DNA from: SIG455 sp045646385
GTDB lineage: Bacteria; Bacillota; Clostridia; UMGS1810
Assembly (NCBI GenBank): GCA_045646385.1
Contig: JAZRKQ010000019.1
Span: forward strand, 1 to 51,667
Length of the DNA: 51,667 nucleotides
Direction: 5' to 3'
Position numbers and translations under genes: made by a program. How positions within the stretch are numbered: position 1 is the stretch's first letter; every line of letters starts with the position of its first letter. The notes beneath the pieces were generated by a model, which was not told the origin of the DNA, did no database searches, and was given only the letters and a program-made list of their open reading frames with translations. Below, piece after piece: positions 44,701 to 51,667 of the stretch.

Positions 44701-45345
44701 ATGATTTTATCACCTTCGCTTTTGGCGGCAGATTTTGCCAATATGGAAAGAGATGTCCGAAAAATTGAAGCAGGTGGCGCTCAATATCTTCATATAGATG
44801 TTATGGATGGTCACTTTGTTCCAAATATCAACTTTGGCCCTGTCATGGTTGAGTCTCTCAAAAAAATATCTGATTTAGTTCTGGATGTTCACCTTATGAT
44901 ATCAGAGCCGGAAAAATATGCAGAAACTTTTTTAAAAGCTGGTGCTGATATTATTACTGTTCATGTTGAAACTGAACCGGATATGAAATATTTGCTTGAA
45001 TTAACTGATATGTATAATAAAAAACTTGCTGTTGCAATTAATCCGCCTACTGATATAACACAAATTGATCCTTATCTTGATTATGCTGAAATGGTACTTA
45101 TAATGACTGTTAATCCTGGATTTGGCGGTCAGAAATTTATTGTTGATTGTGTTGATAAAATTAAATACGTAAAAGAAAAAAAACCTGATATTGATATTCA
45201 GGTTGATGGTGGAATTAATCTTGAAAACCTTTGCGAAGTAATGCAGGCCGGTGCAAATGTTATAGTTGCAGGTTCTTCAGTTTTTAATACTGATAACCCT
45301 GCGGAAACTTGTAAGGAATTTTTTAAAAGAGGTAATGTGTTTTGA
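44701..45345 (+). CDS. rpe: ribulose-phosphate 3-epimerase
   Basis: Rpe interconverts ribulose and xylulose 5-phosphates. The 214-residue TIM barrel shows SPSLLAADFANM, HIDVMDGHFVPN with metal His and Asp, MTVNPGFGGQ and QVDGGIN. Its TGA overlaps the thiN TTG start. The rsgA-rpe-thiN order is conserved in Firmicutes. Confidence 0.96.
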   Translation: MILSPSLLAADFANMERDVRKIEAGGAQYLHIDVMDGHFVPNINFGPVMVESLKKISDLVLDVHLMISEPEKYAETFLKAGADIITVHVETEPDMKYLLELTDMYNKKLAVAINPPTDITQIDPYLDYAEMVLIMTVNPGFGGQKFIVDCVDKIKYVKEKKPDIDIQVDGGINLENLCEVMQAGANVIVAGSSVFNTDNPAETCKEFFKRGNVF

Positions 45346-45989
45346 AAGCGGCAATAATTGGTGGTGGAGTAGTAGATAACTATACTACTTTTGCTGAGGA
45401 AATCAAAAAGTGTGATTATATAATATGTGCAGACGGCGGAATAAAACATTTAATAAATGTGGACATCCCGCCGAATGTCTTTATAGGTGATATTGATTCG
45501 TGTGATTTTAAAACAATTGAGAATCTGCCAATAATCAATAATACAGAGATTATTCTTCATGACACCGTAAAAGATGATACTGATATGCAACTCTGTATTA
45601 AATGGGCTCTAAATAAAGGTTACAACGAATTAAGACTCTTTGCTGCTCTCGGCGGGCGAATTGACCATGAATTATCTAATATATTTAATTTGAAATATAT
45701 CCTTGAATCCAATGCAAACGGAATGATATTTTCGGATACAAATCGTATATATATAACCGATAATAAATTATCTGTTAAAAAAGAAGATGGTTTCCATATT
45801 TCTTTAATTCCAATTACAGACCTTGTTAGGGGAATTACTCTGAAAGGATTGGCTTATTCGTTGGAAAATGCTGATTTAATTCAAGGCACCTCGTTAGGCG
45901 TCAGCAATGAATTTTTGGATGAATATGCAGAAATATCAATTACCAGTGGCATACTGCTAGTAATAGTTTCAAAAGATGTTTTAAACTAA
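45342..45989 (+). CDS. thiN: thiamine pyrophosphokinase
   Basis: The enzyme makes thiamine diphosphate from thiamine and ATP. The 215-residue product has ICADGG, FIGDIDS, HDTVKDDTDMQ, GGRIDHELSNI and a C-terminal SLGVSNEF segment. Translation starts at TTG 45342, overlapping the rpe stop (TTGA) with AGAGG about 9 nt upstream. Confidence 0.92.
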   Translation: MKAAIIGGGVVDNYTTFAEEIKKCDYIICADGGIKHLINVDIPPNVFIGDIDSCDFKTIENLPIINNTEIILHDTVKDDTDMQLCIKWALNKGYNELRLFAALGGRIDHELSNIFNLKYILESNANGMIFSDTNRIYITDNKLSVKKEDGFHISLIPITDLVRGITLKGLAYSLENADLIQGTSLGVSNEFLDEYAEISITSGILLVIVSKDVLN

Positions 45990-46006
45990 AAATAAGGAAG
46001 TTAAAA

Positions 46007-46735
46007 ATGAAAGAACATATCTATACAATACCTATTAATGATGCGTTTGATACTGATTGTGAGTGTCCTGTTTGTCAGTTTATACGAGAGGAAGAGAAAA
46101 AACTTATCGAATATACGTTGGGTGCCAGTATGATGGAGCCTGACGAACGTGAACGTTCCAACGCTGTTGGATATTGCAAACAACATTTTGCTATGCTGTT
46201 AAAACAAACAAACAAACTTAGTCTGGCTCTGATTTTGGAAACACATTTGGCCGAAATACGCAAATATATTGAAAGTGATTCATCATCTGTTATCAACTCT
46301 AAAAAATCTATTTTTAATAAGGATAATTCTGTTAAAAAAACAACCGATAGATATAAAGAAATCAGTAACGGATGCGTAATATGCGATAAACTCACCGATA
46401 TTGAAGATAAATTTATCGACAACATTATAGAATTATACAAAAAAGAAGAAGAATTTAAAAATAAATTTTTAAATTCAAAAGGTTTTTGCATTCCGCATTT
46501 TACACAACTTGTAAATCATGCTGAAAAAGTTTTATCGGGAACAAAACTTACTGATTTTTATACTAATATATATAACTTGGAAATTACTCATTTACAAAGA
46601 ATACAGGAAGACATTACATGGTTTACAAAGAAATTTGATTTTCGTTATGCAAATGATGATTGGAAAACATCACGTGATGCAGTTCCCCGCACTATTGAAA
46701 AGATAATCGGATATGTCGGAGGAGAAAACGAGTGA
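46007..46735 (+). CDS. DUF6062-type protein with duplicated CxxC...CxxH modules
   Basis: The 242-residue soluble product has no known function. It contains two like modules: Cys20/Cys23 with Cys57/His60, and Cys123/Cys126 with Cys161/His164. Spacings are C-x2-C-x33-C-x2-H and C-x2-C-x34-C-x2-H. This looks like an internal duplication of a zinc-binding unit. Linking helices are charged. I assign it to DUF6062 from memory of similar clostridial proteins, not from a search. It starts 17 bp after thiN and its end is 1 bp before the next gene's start. Confidence 0.7.
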   Translation: MKEHIYTIPINDAFDTDCECPVCQFIREEEKKLIEYTLGASMMEPDERERSNAVGYCKQHFAMLLKQTNKLSLALILETHLAEIRKYIESDSSSVINSKKSIFNKDNSVKKTTDRYKEISNGCVICDKLTDIEDKFIDNIIELYKKEEEFKNKFLNSKGFCIPHFTQLVNHAEKVLSGTKLTDFYTNIYNLEITHLQRIQEDITWFTKKFDFRYANDDWKTSRDAVPRTIEKIIGYVGGENE

Positions 46736-46736
46736 T

Positions 46737-47456
46737 ATGAAAGCAGTTATTATTGATTATCGCGCCGATAAAGAAATTATTAATTCACTCAAATCACTTG
46801 GCTTTGATATTATACCTACGGTCGAAAATAAAGAGGTTTCTCCGCCTCTTTGGGGACATGCCGACATGCAGATATGCAAATGCTCTGATAATGTATTCAT
46901 TTCTACTCCGTTATGTTATGAATACTATAAAAACAAACTTGCTGATTTTAATGTAAAAATTATTTGCGGCAAAACTACACTTGGCAGTAACTACCCGAAA
47001 GATATTGCATATAATGTAGCGTGGATAGGGAAATCGGCAATTCATAATTTTGATTATACTGATGCAAATATAAAAGAATATTTTTTACAAACAGGCATTG
47101 ATATGATAAATGTTTTGCAGGGGTATAGTAAGTGCACAATATGTGTTGTCAGCGAAGGCGCTGTTATAACATCAGATATTGGCATAAGTAAAACATTGCT
47201 TAAGCACGGAACTGATGTATTGACTATCTCTAATGGCAATATTAATATTAACGGGTGGGAGTATGGATTTATCGGTGGAGCAAGCGGCAAAATTTCGGAT
47301 AATACACTTGCTTTTTGCGGTGATATTTCCGCTCATCCAGATTATAATAAAATTAAAGAATTTTGTTCAAATTATAATGTTGAATGTATTTCCCTTTCAA
47401 GAAAGCGCTTAATGGATTTGGGCTCTGTTATTTTAGTAGAAGATACCATAGTATAA
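46737..47456 (+). CDS. uncharacterised protein, possibly of the pentein (GME) fold
   Basis: The 239-residue product has no signal peptide or membrane helix. Alternating short strands and GGASGK, VSEGAVITSDIG and WGHADMQI stretches resemble the pentein fold of guanidino-group-modifying enzymes. The group I recall as DUF6873 matches, but I could not check it. A catalytic triad cannot be assigned, so activity is unknown. Start at ATG 46737 lies 1 bp after the previous stop; the best ribosome binding site (GGAGGAG) is somewhat distant at 13-14 nt. Confidence 0.6.
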   Translation: MKAVIIDYRADKEIINSLKSLGFDIIPTVENKEVSPPLWGHADMQICKCSDNVFISTPLCYEYYKNKLADFNVKIICGKTTLGSNYPKDIAYNVAWIGKSAIHNFDYTDANIKEYFLQTGIDMINVLQGYSKCTICVVSEGAVITSDIGISKTLLKHGTDVLTISNGNININGWEYGFIGGASGKISDNTLAFCGDISAHPDYNKIKEFCSNYNVECISLSRKRLMDLGSVILVEDTIV

Positions 47457-47492
47457 TAGAGACGTTTTAGCGTATACTACCTGTGGGGGGAA

Positions 47493-48302
47493 GTGAACGC
47501 ATTGTGTTTTACTGTTGAAATAGATGATAAACATTTTCCGAATGTTTATCAGTTTATAAAAGAATTAGATGACTCAGATATTATATATATGAGCAATGAA
47601 TATAATGTTTCAACGTATAACAACGGTGTGCATTGCTATATGTTTGAGTTTGATGACACTTCATTAAAATACGTAAGCCCTATACTTGCTAAATTAATTA
47701 AAACTGATTATTTAACCAAATACTCAGATACTATTATTGATACTAATTATTACGGTGTTGATAATAACGACAAAAAAATTTTAATTTCTTCGATACTTGA
47801 CTATTCCGATATAGAAGGCTTATCATATCTTATTAATGAATTTATACATGAAAATAAGCATATGCATCTTGGTGGGTTTACCTTATTTAGAATGAAGGAT
47901 TATCTTTCCAACTTTGAAGATGAGATAGATTTTGCAGTCGATGAATATATAGAGCAACGCCGTTATTGTGATTTTGTAAAATTTTTAAAATTTTTTGTAG
48001 ATATTCAGGAATCACCTTTTAATAAAGTAAACCTGCTAATAGGAAGAAAAGGGGAATATAGAATTTTAGATGAAAATGGTATCCCGATAAGCGAGGAACT
48101 TCTTGATAGCACATATTGCGAAATTGCCGCTTTAGATAATAATGACGGATATATTATTCTTAACGATCTTATTTCTTTGGCACCTAAACATATAACAATT
48201 CATTGTAAAAAGAATTATGAAAATGAAGAAACTGTTAAAATTATAAAAGAGATTTTTTCGGGAAGAGTTAATATGTGCTATGAATGTAATATGTGTAAAT
48301 AG
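47493..48302 (+). CDS. ytxC: YtxC-like sporulation protein
   Basis: The 269-residue product resembles YtxC, a putative sporulation protein. The recognisable part is the core around residues 130-190, with GFTLFRMKDYLSN, VDEYIEQRRYCDFVKFLKFFVDIQE and KVNLLIGRKGEYRILDENG. The function is unknown. The start is uncertain: GTG 47493 is only 2 nt after a GGGGGG run, while TTG 47502 lies 11 nt after it. The C-terminus has CYECNMCK, a possible metal-binding or redox tail. It closes the long operon and is followed by a terminator. Confidence 0.75.
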   Translation: MNALCFTVEIDDKHFPNVYQFIKELDDSDIIYMSNEYNVSTYNNGVHCYMFEFDDTSLKYVSPILAKLIKTDYLTKYSDTIIDTNYYGVDNNDKKILISSILDYSDIEGLSYLINEFIHENKHMHLGGFTLFRMKDYLSNFEDEIDFAVDEYIEQRRYCDFVKFLKFFVDIQESPFNKVNLLIGRKGEYRILDENGIPISEELLDSTYCEIAALDNNDGYIILNDLISLAPKHITIHCKKNYENEETVKIIKEIFSGRVNMCYECNMCK

Positions 48303-48312
48303 ATAACTGTTT

Positions 48313-48339
48313 AAACGCCATATTTGAAATGGCGTTTTT
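48313..48339 (+). terminator. intrinsic terminator
   Basis: AAACGCCAT/ATGGCGTTT stem, 7-nt loop and T run directly after ytxC; it ends the long yicC-ytxC gene run. Confidence 0.8.
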
Positions 48340-48409
48340 AACGTTATCCTTTACAATATTTTTATTTAGTGTTTTGTAAAAATTGTAAAAATTTCTGTAG
48401 CCATAAATA

Positions 48410-48438
48410 TTGACTTTAACACACTGATAATATATAAT
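48410..48438 (+). promoter_or_regulatory. sigma-A promoter of guaA
   Basis: TTGACT (48410-48415) and TATAAT (48433-48438) are 17 bp apart. The leader is about 45 nt, too short for a purine riboswitch. Confidence 0.8.
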
Positions 48439-48489
48439 ATTTTATATAAATTTGTTATTGAAAAATATATATACATGGGAGGAATTTAA

Positions 48490-49470
48490 ATGCAAAATAA
48501 TGTACGTCCCGAATCAATGGCGCGCATCAACACGCCTGAACTTGCTGAGGAATTCATTAATGAGCAAGTTGCACTTGTTCGCGAGCAGGTGGGGGATAAA
48601 AAAGTTCTCTTGGCTCTTTCCGGTGGTGTTGATTCATCTGTAGTTGCTGCGCTTTTAATAAAAGCAATAGGAAAACAATTGGTTTGCGTTCACGTTAATC
48701 ATGGCCTTATGAGAAAAGGCGAAAGCGAAGAGGTTATTGAAGTTTTTAGAAACCAGTTAGACGCCAACCTTATATATATTGATGCAACTGACAGATTTTT
48801 GGATTTGCTGGCAGGTGTTGATGAGCCTGAAACTAAACGCAAAATTATAGGTGGCGAATTTATTAAAGTTTTTGACGAAGAAGCAAGCAAATTGGAAGGC
48901 ATTTCATTCCTCGCTCAAGGAACTATTTATCCTGATATTTTAGAAAGCGATGGCGTTAAAGCACATCACAACGTAGGTGGCTTGCCGGAAGATATGCAAT
49001 TTGAACTCGTTGAGCCCGTAAGACTGCTTTATAAAGATGAAGTCCGCGTTGTTGGTAAAGCATTAGGCCTTCCTTCCTCAATGGTAGACCGTCAGCCATT
49101 TCCGGGACCCGGTCTTGGTGTTCGTTGCTTAGGTGCTATCACACGCGACCGCCTTGCAGCACTTCGTGAATCAGACGCTATCCTTCGCGAAGAGTTTGAT
49201 AATGCTGGTTTAACTGATAAGGTATGGCAATTCTTTACTGTAGTTCCGGATTTTCGTTCAACTGGTGTGCGTGATGGCAAACGTGCTTATGATTGGCCCG
49301 TGATTATCCGTGCTGTCAACACAGTTGACGCTATGAGTGTAACCGTTCCCGAAATTGATTGGACTGTTTTAAAGAAAATTACAGATAGAATTTTATCAGA
49401 AGTTCCCGGTGTTTGCAGAGTGCTTTATGATTTAAGCCCGAAACCCAGTGCCACGATAGAGTGGGAGTAA
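48490..49470 (+). CDS. guaA: GMP synthetase, ATP-pyrophosphatase and dimerisation part only
   Basis: It makes GMP from XMP. The 326-residue product has the PP-loop LSGGVDSS at 43-50, HVNHGLMRKGE, FPGPGLGVRCLG and the C-terminal SKP-type ATIEWE end. The glutamine amidotransferase domain (about 190 residues, with its Cys-His-Glu triad) is absent, and no open frame for it exists upstream. Activity would need a separate glutaminase subunit, as in archaea, or free ammonia. GGGAGG precedes the ATG. Its 3' end is a known target for island insertion, and an integrase lies downstream. Confidence 0.9.
   Translation: MQNNVRPESMARINTPELAEEFINEQVALVREQVGDKKVLLALSGGVDSSVVAALLIKAIGKQLVCVHVNHGLMRKGESEEVIEVFRNQLDANLIYIDATDRFLDLLAGVDEPETKRKIIGGEFIKVFDEEASKLEGISFLAQGTIYPDILESDGVKAHHNVGGLPEDMQFELVEPVRLLYKDEVRVVGKALGLPSSMVDRQPFPGPGLGVRCLGAITRDRLAALRESDAILREEFDNAGLTDKVWQFFTVVPDFRSTGVRDGKRAYDWPVIIRAVNTVDAMSVTVPEIDWTVLKKITDRILSEVPGVCRVLYDLSPKPSATIEWE
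49451..49470 (+). other. probable attachment site end at the guaA 3' terminus
   Basis: The last codons of guaA (around GAGTGGGAGTAA) are the known target for tyrosine-integrase islands. The foreign-looking sequence starts right after. The matching copy at the other end lies outside the window, so the exact core is not defined. Confidence 0.5.
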
Positions 49471-49484
49471 TCCCGCACCCTGAA

Positions 49485-49508
49485 AAAACCCTTATTTTAA
49501 GCGGTTTT
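49485..49508 (+). terminator. hairpin after guaA, possible terminator
   Basis: AAAACC/GGTTTT encloses CTTA/TAAG with a 3-nt loop and a one-base bulge. The T run falls in the 3' arm, so termination may be weak. It may instead be part of the attachment region. Confidence 0.35.
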
Positions 49509-49525
49509 GCGAGATAAGCAAGGTG

Positions 49526-49551
49526 CTTTGACAACACTTTGACAACACTTT
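49526..49551. repeat. tandem 11-bp direct repeats near the element end
   Basis: CTTTGACAACA occurs twice in tandem, followed by a partial third copy (CTTT). The position near the presumed attachment site suits integrase arm-type binding sites. Confidence 0.6.
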
Positions 49552-49576
49552 ATTTTTAATAGCGTATATAATGAAC

Positions 49577-49604
49577 AATGCTTCGCCGTAATCAGCGAAG
49601 CATT
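49577..49604 (+). terminator. hairpin downstream of the attachment region
   Basis: AATGCTTCGC/GCGAAGCATT is a perfect 10-bp stem with an 8-nt loop and a T-rich tail on the plus strand. It would stop plus-strand read-through into the element and may also serve the converging minus-strand gene. Confidence 0.6.
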
Positions 49605-49609
49605 TTCTT

Positions 49610-50026
49610 TTATGCAGTTCTTATCAAACCGCCAATATTTTTTTTGAAACAGATATAACCAAACTCACTACACCAATCATCTGTTATATTTTTTACATAA
49701 CAAAGTTGTCTGTTATCGGGAATGTTGCCTATGTCATATTCCCATTCTTCAATATACTGTGATACATAAAACATATTAAGGAGAGTTCCAAACTCTGTAT
49801 AACTTTTGATGATGTGATAAACAACGGCATTGTGTTCTTTTTCAAACTGTTTAACGATTTCTTTTTCTTCATCATTTAACCAATATACAACGCCGTAATT
49901 TTCCGATTTATGTAATGTGCCGTCTGTTATAAATTCTGTAATTACATTCGCATTAAGCGAAAGCATTTTCATTCGTTTTATTGCTTCTGCTTTTTGCTGT
50001 TCTCTTAAAGATAAAATTTTACTCAT
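49610..50026 (-). CDS. small mobile-element protein of unknown function
   Basis: The 138-residue soluble product has a charged N-terminal helix (LREQQKAEAIKRMKML), then a mixed region with VVYWLNDEEKEIVKQFEKEHNAVVYH. Similar small proteins occur on clostridial elements, but I cannot name a function. The ATG at 50026 has GGAG 7-8 nt upstream. Its start overlaps the end of the RHH gene by 8 bp, so both are probably co-translated from the integrase transcript. Confidence 0.65.
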   Translation of the reverse strand: MSKILSLREQQKAEAIKRMKMLSLNANVITEFITDGTLHKSENYGVVYWLNDEEKEIVKQFEKEHNAVVYHIIKSYTEFGTLLNMFYVSQYIEEWEYDIGNIPDNRQLCYVKNITDDWCSEFGYICFKKNIGGLIRTA

Positions 50027-50357
50027 AATCATTCTCCGTTTCATCTGGTGTTAATTTACTAATCAATTTAACAAGGTATGTAAGATTTTCTAAAACATCA
50101 CTTGTTTGTGGAATACTTGACAGCCTTTTGAGTTCGGCTGTCAAGTCAATTAAATATCTTTCAAGATAATACCTGATACGAATATTCGGACGGACAATAA
50201 TATCTTCGTTAAGTAATCGCTTCAAAATAAAATCTTGTTTTGTTAGTCCTGATGTTCTAACTTCCATATCAACCCTGTATGCTTCTTCGGGCGAAACACG
50301 GAAGCCGATTGTAATACTTCTAAAACGCTGTTTCCTGTCGTTGTTCTTCGCTGACAT
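50019..50357 (-). CDS. MobC-like ribbon-helix-helix protein
   Basis: The 112-residue product has RFRSITIGFRVSPEEAYRVD near residues 11-30, a strand-helix-helix DNA-binding start shared by MobC relaxosome proteins and RHH repressors. A C-terminal helical part follows. It could be a mobilisation accessory factor or a regulator of the element. No relaxase is visible within the window. GAGGGG precedes the ATG by about 7 nt, and the start overlaps the integrase end by 38 bp. Confidence 0.65.
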   Translation of the reverse strand: MSAKNNDRKQRFRSITIGFRVSPEEAYRVDMEVRTSGLTKQDFILKRLLNEDIIVRPNIRIRYYLERYLIDLTAELKRLSSIPQTSDVLENLTYLVKLISKLTPDETENDYE

Positions 50358-51483
50358 CTAATTTCCCCTCTTTCATAATATCTTCTAATCGTTTTGCGAT
50401 TATCTGGTCTTGGTGCTTGTAAAGATGTGAATATAAAAGTGTCATATCTGGCTTTGCGTGTCCTGCTCTCTTTGCGATTTCAAGAATTGAACCACAATTT
50501 GAGTTCATTAAAAGGCTGATATGGCTGTGTCTAAATTCGTGTATGGTTAGGCGTTTAACTCCTGCTTTTTCAGAATTTTCATCAACAACACGATGAAGTT
50601 GTGTCTTTGAAAGCGGAAACAAAACATCTGTGTCCTGTAAGTCGTAAAGACTATCCATATATTCCTGCAATTCTTCCGCAAGTTCAGTTGGCATATGCAC
50701 TATTCGCTTACTGTTTGCATTTTTAGTTTTGCCCTTTTCCTTTTTCGCTTTGGAATAACTGTTTATTACTCTTAATGTCTTTGCCTTGCAATCAACATCT
50801 GCCTTTGTAAGTGCCAATAATTCGCCTAAACGAATACCAGTCCAGTAAAACACTTCAAATGCGTAGAAGTAAATCGGTTTGTCCTGTATCGTTGCAGAAA
50901 ACTTTAAGTATTCTTCAACTGTCCAAACTTCCGCTTCTGTTTCACGCTCTTTTGAACCTAATTTCTCAACCTTTGATGTCGGTGTTTTTGGTAAATTGTG
51001 AAATGTTTCAGCATAGTTGAAAATCGCCCATAATTGATTGCACATTGTATGCTGATATGTTGCGGAATATTCTTCGCCGTTTGGTTTTCGCAAACCTAAA
51101 ATGTAGTTTTCCCATTTTAGAATATCTTTCGGCGAAACATCAAAAACGATTTTGTCCTTAAAATAAGGAAGAATTTTTGTGTTAATGATGTTTGACTTTG
51201 TTTCAACCGTGCTTTCCTGTCGGCGTAGCGAAGAAAATTCCATATATTCCTTAATCAATTCGCCCATTGTCAATAATTCGTCTGGCGTTTCATAATTAAG
51301 AGTTTCCAACTGTTTAATGATGTCTGGCAATTCGTTTTTTTGCCACGCTGTCGCTTCTCTTGATAATTTGAAGCCTCGTTTGCAAGTTCTTTTTCTCTTT
51401 TGTGTTATCGGGTCAATATAACTATAATCTACTCTGTATAAATTGTTTCCATACTTATGTATTGATGACTTAAAATCACTCAT
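50320..51483 (-). CDS. int: tyrosine recombinase / integrase
   Basis: The 387-residue product has an N-terminal arm-binding domain (about 1-60), a SAM-like core-binding domain (about 72-165) and a catalytic domain. Arg218 (TGIRLGEL), His315 and Arg318 (HEFRHSH), His342 (GHAKPD) and Tyr351 (YSHL) complete the active site. It most likely inserts and removes this element at guaA. AAGGA lies about 10 nt before the ATG. The gene points toward guaA, with two small genes between it and the attachment site. Confidence 0.93.
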   Translation of the reverse strand: MSDFKSSIHKYGNNLYRVDYSYIDPITQKRKRTCKRGFKLSREATAWQKNELPDIIKQLETLNYETPDELLTMGELIKEYMEFSSLRRQESTVETKSNIINTKILPYFKDKIVFDVSPKDILKWENYILGLRKPNGEEYSATYQHTMCNQLWAIFNYAETFHNLPKTPTSKVEKLGSKERETEAEVWTVEEYLKFSATIQDKPIYFYAFEVFYWTGIRLGELLALTKADVDCKAKTLRVINSYSKAKKEKGKTKNANSKRIVHMPTELAEELQEYMDSLYDLQDTDVLFPLSKTQLHRVVDENSEKAGVKRLTIHEFRHSHISLLMNSNCGSILEIAKRAGHAKPDMTLLYSHLYKHQDQIIAKRLEDIMKEGKLDVSEEQRQETAF

Positions 51484-51529
51484 AATGTTTGTCCTTTCCG
51501 ATTTAGTATTTAATAATATAATGGTAGAA

Positions 51530-51565
51530 AAAATTCGTCATCAGCCTTGACCGATGACGAATTTT
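51530..51565 (-). terminator. intrinsic terminator for a minus-strand gene
   Basis: AAAATTCGTCATC/GATGACGAATTTT form a 13-bp perfect stem with a 10-nt loop. On the minus strand a T run follows, so it ends the gene lying to the right and insulates int. Confidence 0.75.
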
Positions 51566-51576
51566 CATTTTGTGGC

Positions 51577-51651
51577 TTAACTTGCCATTCCGTAAATCTT
51601 TTCGTAGAAATATCTGCGGTTGGTCTTGCCCTGCACTAAGTCGGAGGCCAT
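51577..51651 (-). pseudogene. C-terminal fragment of an unidentified element gene
   Basis: A 24-codon frame (starting MASDLVQGKT, ending KIYGMAS) ends at a TAA just before a strong terminator. An in-frame TAA lies two codons upstream of the ATG, near the window edge. It looks like the conserved end of a larger element protein, either broken by a mutation or affected by a sequencing or contig-end error. I cannot name the family. Confidence 0.35.
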
Positions 51652-51667
51652 GCGGTCTTAGGAAGAC

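Larger units (their letters stand above)
49471..51667. mobile_element. left end of an integrated element at guaA
   Basis: From the guaA stop to the window edge the genes change from housekeeping (+) to a minus-strand set: tyrosine integrase, MobC-like RHH protein, a small protein and a fragment at the edge. An ICE, an integrative mobilisable element or a phage island are all possible. The element extends beyond the window. Confidence 0.75.

Noticed and set aside
48303..48489. Purine riboswitch before guaA
   Set aside because: The promoter at 48410 leaves only about 45 nt of leader, which is too short for the aptamer.
49539..49572. TTGACA and TATAAT in the element end as a promoter
   Set aside because: The spacing is about 22 bp, too long, and the TTGACA is part of a tandem repeat.
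1..51667. CRISPR array, tRNA or rRNA genes
   Set aside because: No regularly spaced repeats and no recognisable tRNA or rRNA sequence were seen on reading both strands.

Overview
The window is a 51.7 kb piece of an AT-rich, low-GC Gram-positive chromosome, most likely an anaerobic, spore-forming member of class Clostridia that I cannot name further. The evidence is gene order and content. It has a cmk-plsC-ispH/rpsA block with IspH fused to ribosomal protein S1, a pyrH-frr-uppS-cdsA-dxr-rseP block, and a yicC-remA-gmk-rpoZ-priA-def-fmt-yugP-rsmB-rlmN-prpC-prkC-rsgA-rpe-thiN block. It also has formate-THF ligase, a YtxC sporulation protein and a SleB-type cortex hydrolase. All are typical of Clostridia. 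No tRNA, rRNA or CRISPR array was found.

Layout. 1-1085: tail of a Na/Pi cotransporter-like PhoU protein and a small membrane protein. 1094-5801 (+): cmk, plsC, ispH-rpsA, a secreted/membrane protein and a Nudix hydrolase. 5877-8541 (-): pfkA and an AbgT-type transporter. 8805-9458 (+): SleB-like hydrolase. 9681-17248 (+): UMP kinase, ribosome recycling, prenyl diphosphate and phospholipid synthesis (uppS, cdsA), dxr, the RseP protease, two RNA methyltransferases and a membrane protein. 17355-20970 (-): a heterodimeric ABC exporter. 21136-27691 (+): DUF378, hemolysin III, thrC, ispD, ispF, fhs, tsaE, tsaB. 27741-31954 (+): rpiB, upp, a small multidrug export protein, metK, a glycosyltransferase-like fragment and a radical SAM protein. 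32081-48302 (+): a long, tightly packed informational run from yicC to ytxC with many overlapping starts and stops. 48490-49470 (+): a GMP synthetase that has only the ATP-pyrophosphatase part. 49471-51667: the start of an integrated mobile element inserted after the 3' end of guaA, with a tyrosine integrase, a ribbon-helix-helix (MobC-like) protein, a small protein and a gene fragment at the window edge.

How the genes work together. Four MEP isoprenoid genes (ispH, dxr, ispD, ispF) plus uppS supply undecaprenyl phosphate for the cell wall. plsC and cdsA feed phospholipid synthesis. cmk, pyrH, gmk, upp and guaA serve nucleotide supply. rpsA, frr, def, fmt, rsgA, rsmI, rsmB, rlmN, tsaB/E and yicC serve translation. 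prpC/prkC form the phosphatase/PASTA-kinase signalling pair.

The main non-routine observations are these. There is a strong internal ribosome binding site inside ispH-rpsA that could give free S1. A roughly 45-nt, nearly continuous hairpin sits directly against the uppS start codon. A 22-bp hairpin contains the ribosome binding site of a small glycosyltransferase-like gene. GMP synthetase lacks its glutaminase domain. A guaA-targeted island carries tandem 11-bp repeats near its end. An uncharacterised trio (a duplicated CxxC/CxxH protein, a putative pentein-fold protein and YtxC) sits at the end of the prkC operon. I did not see a clearly new defence or biosynthetic system.
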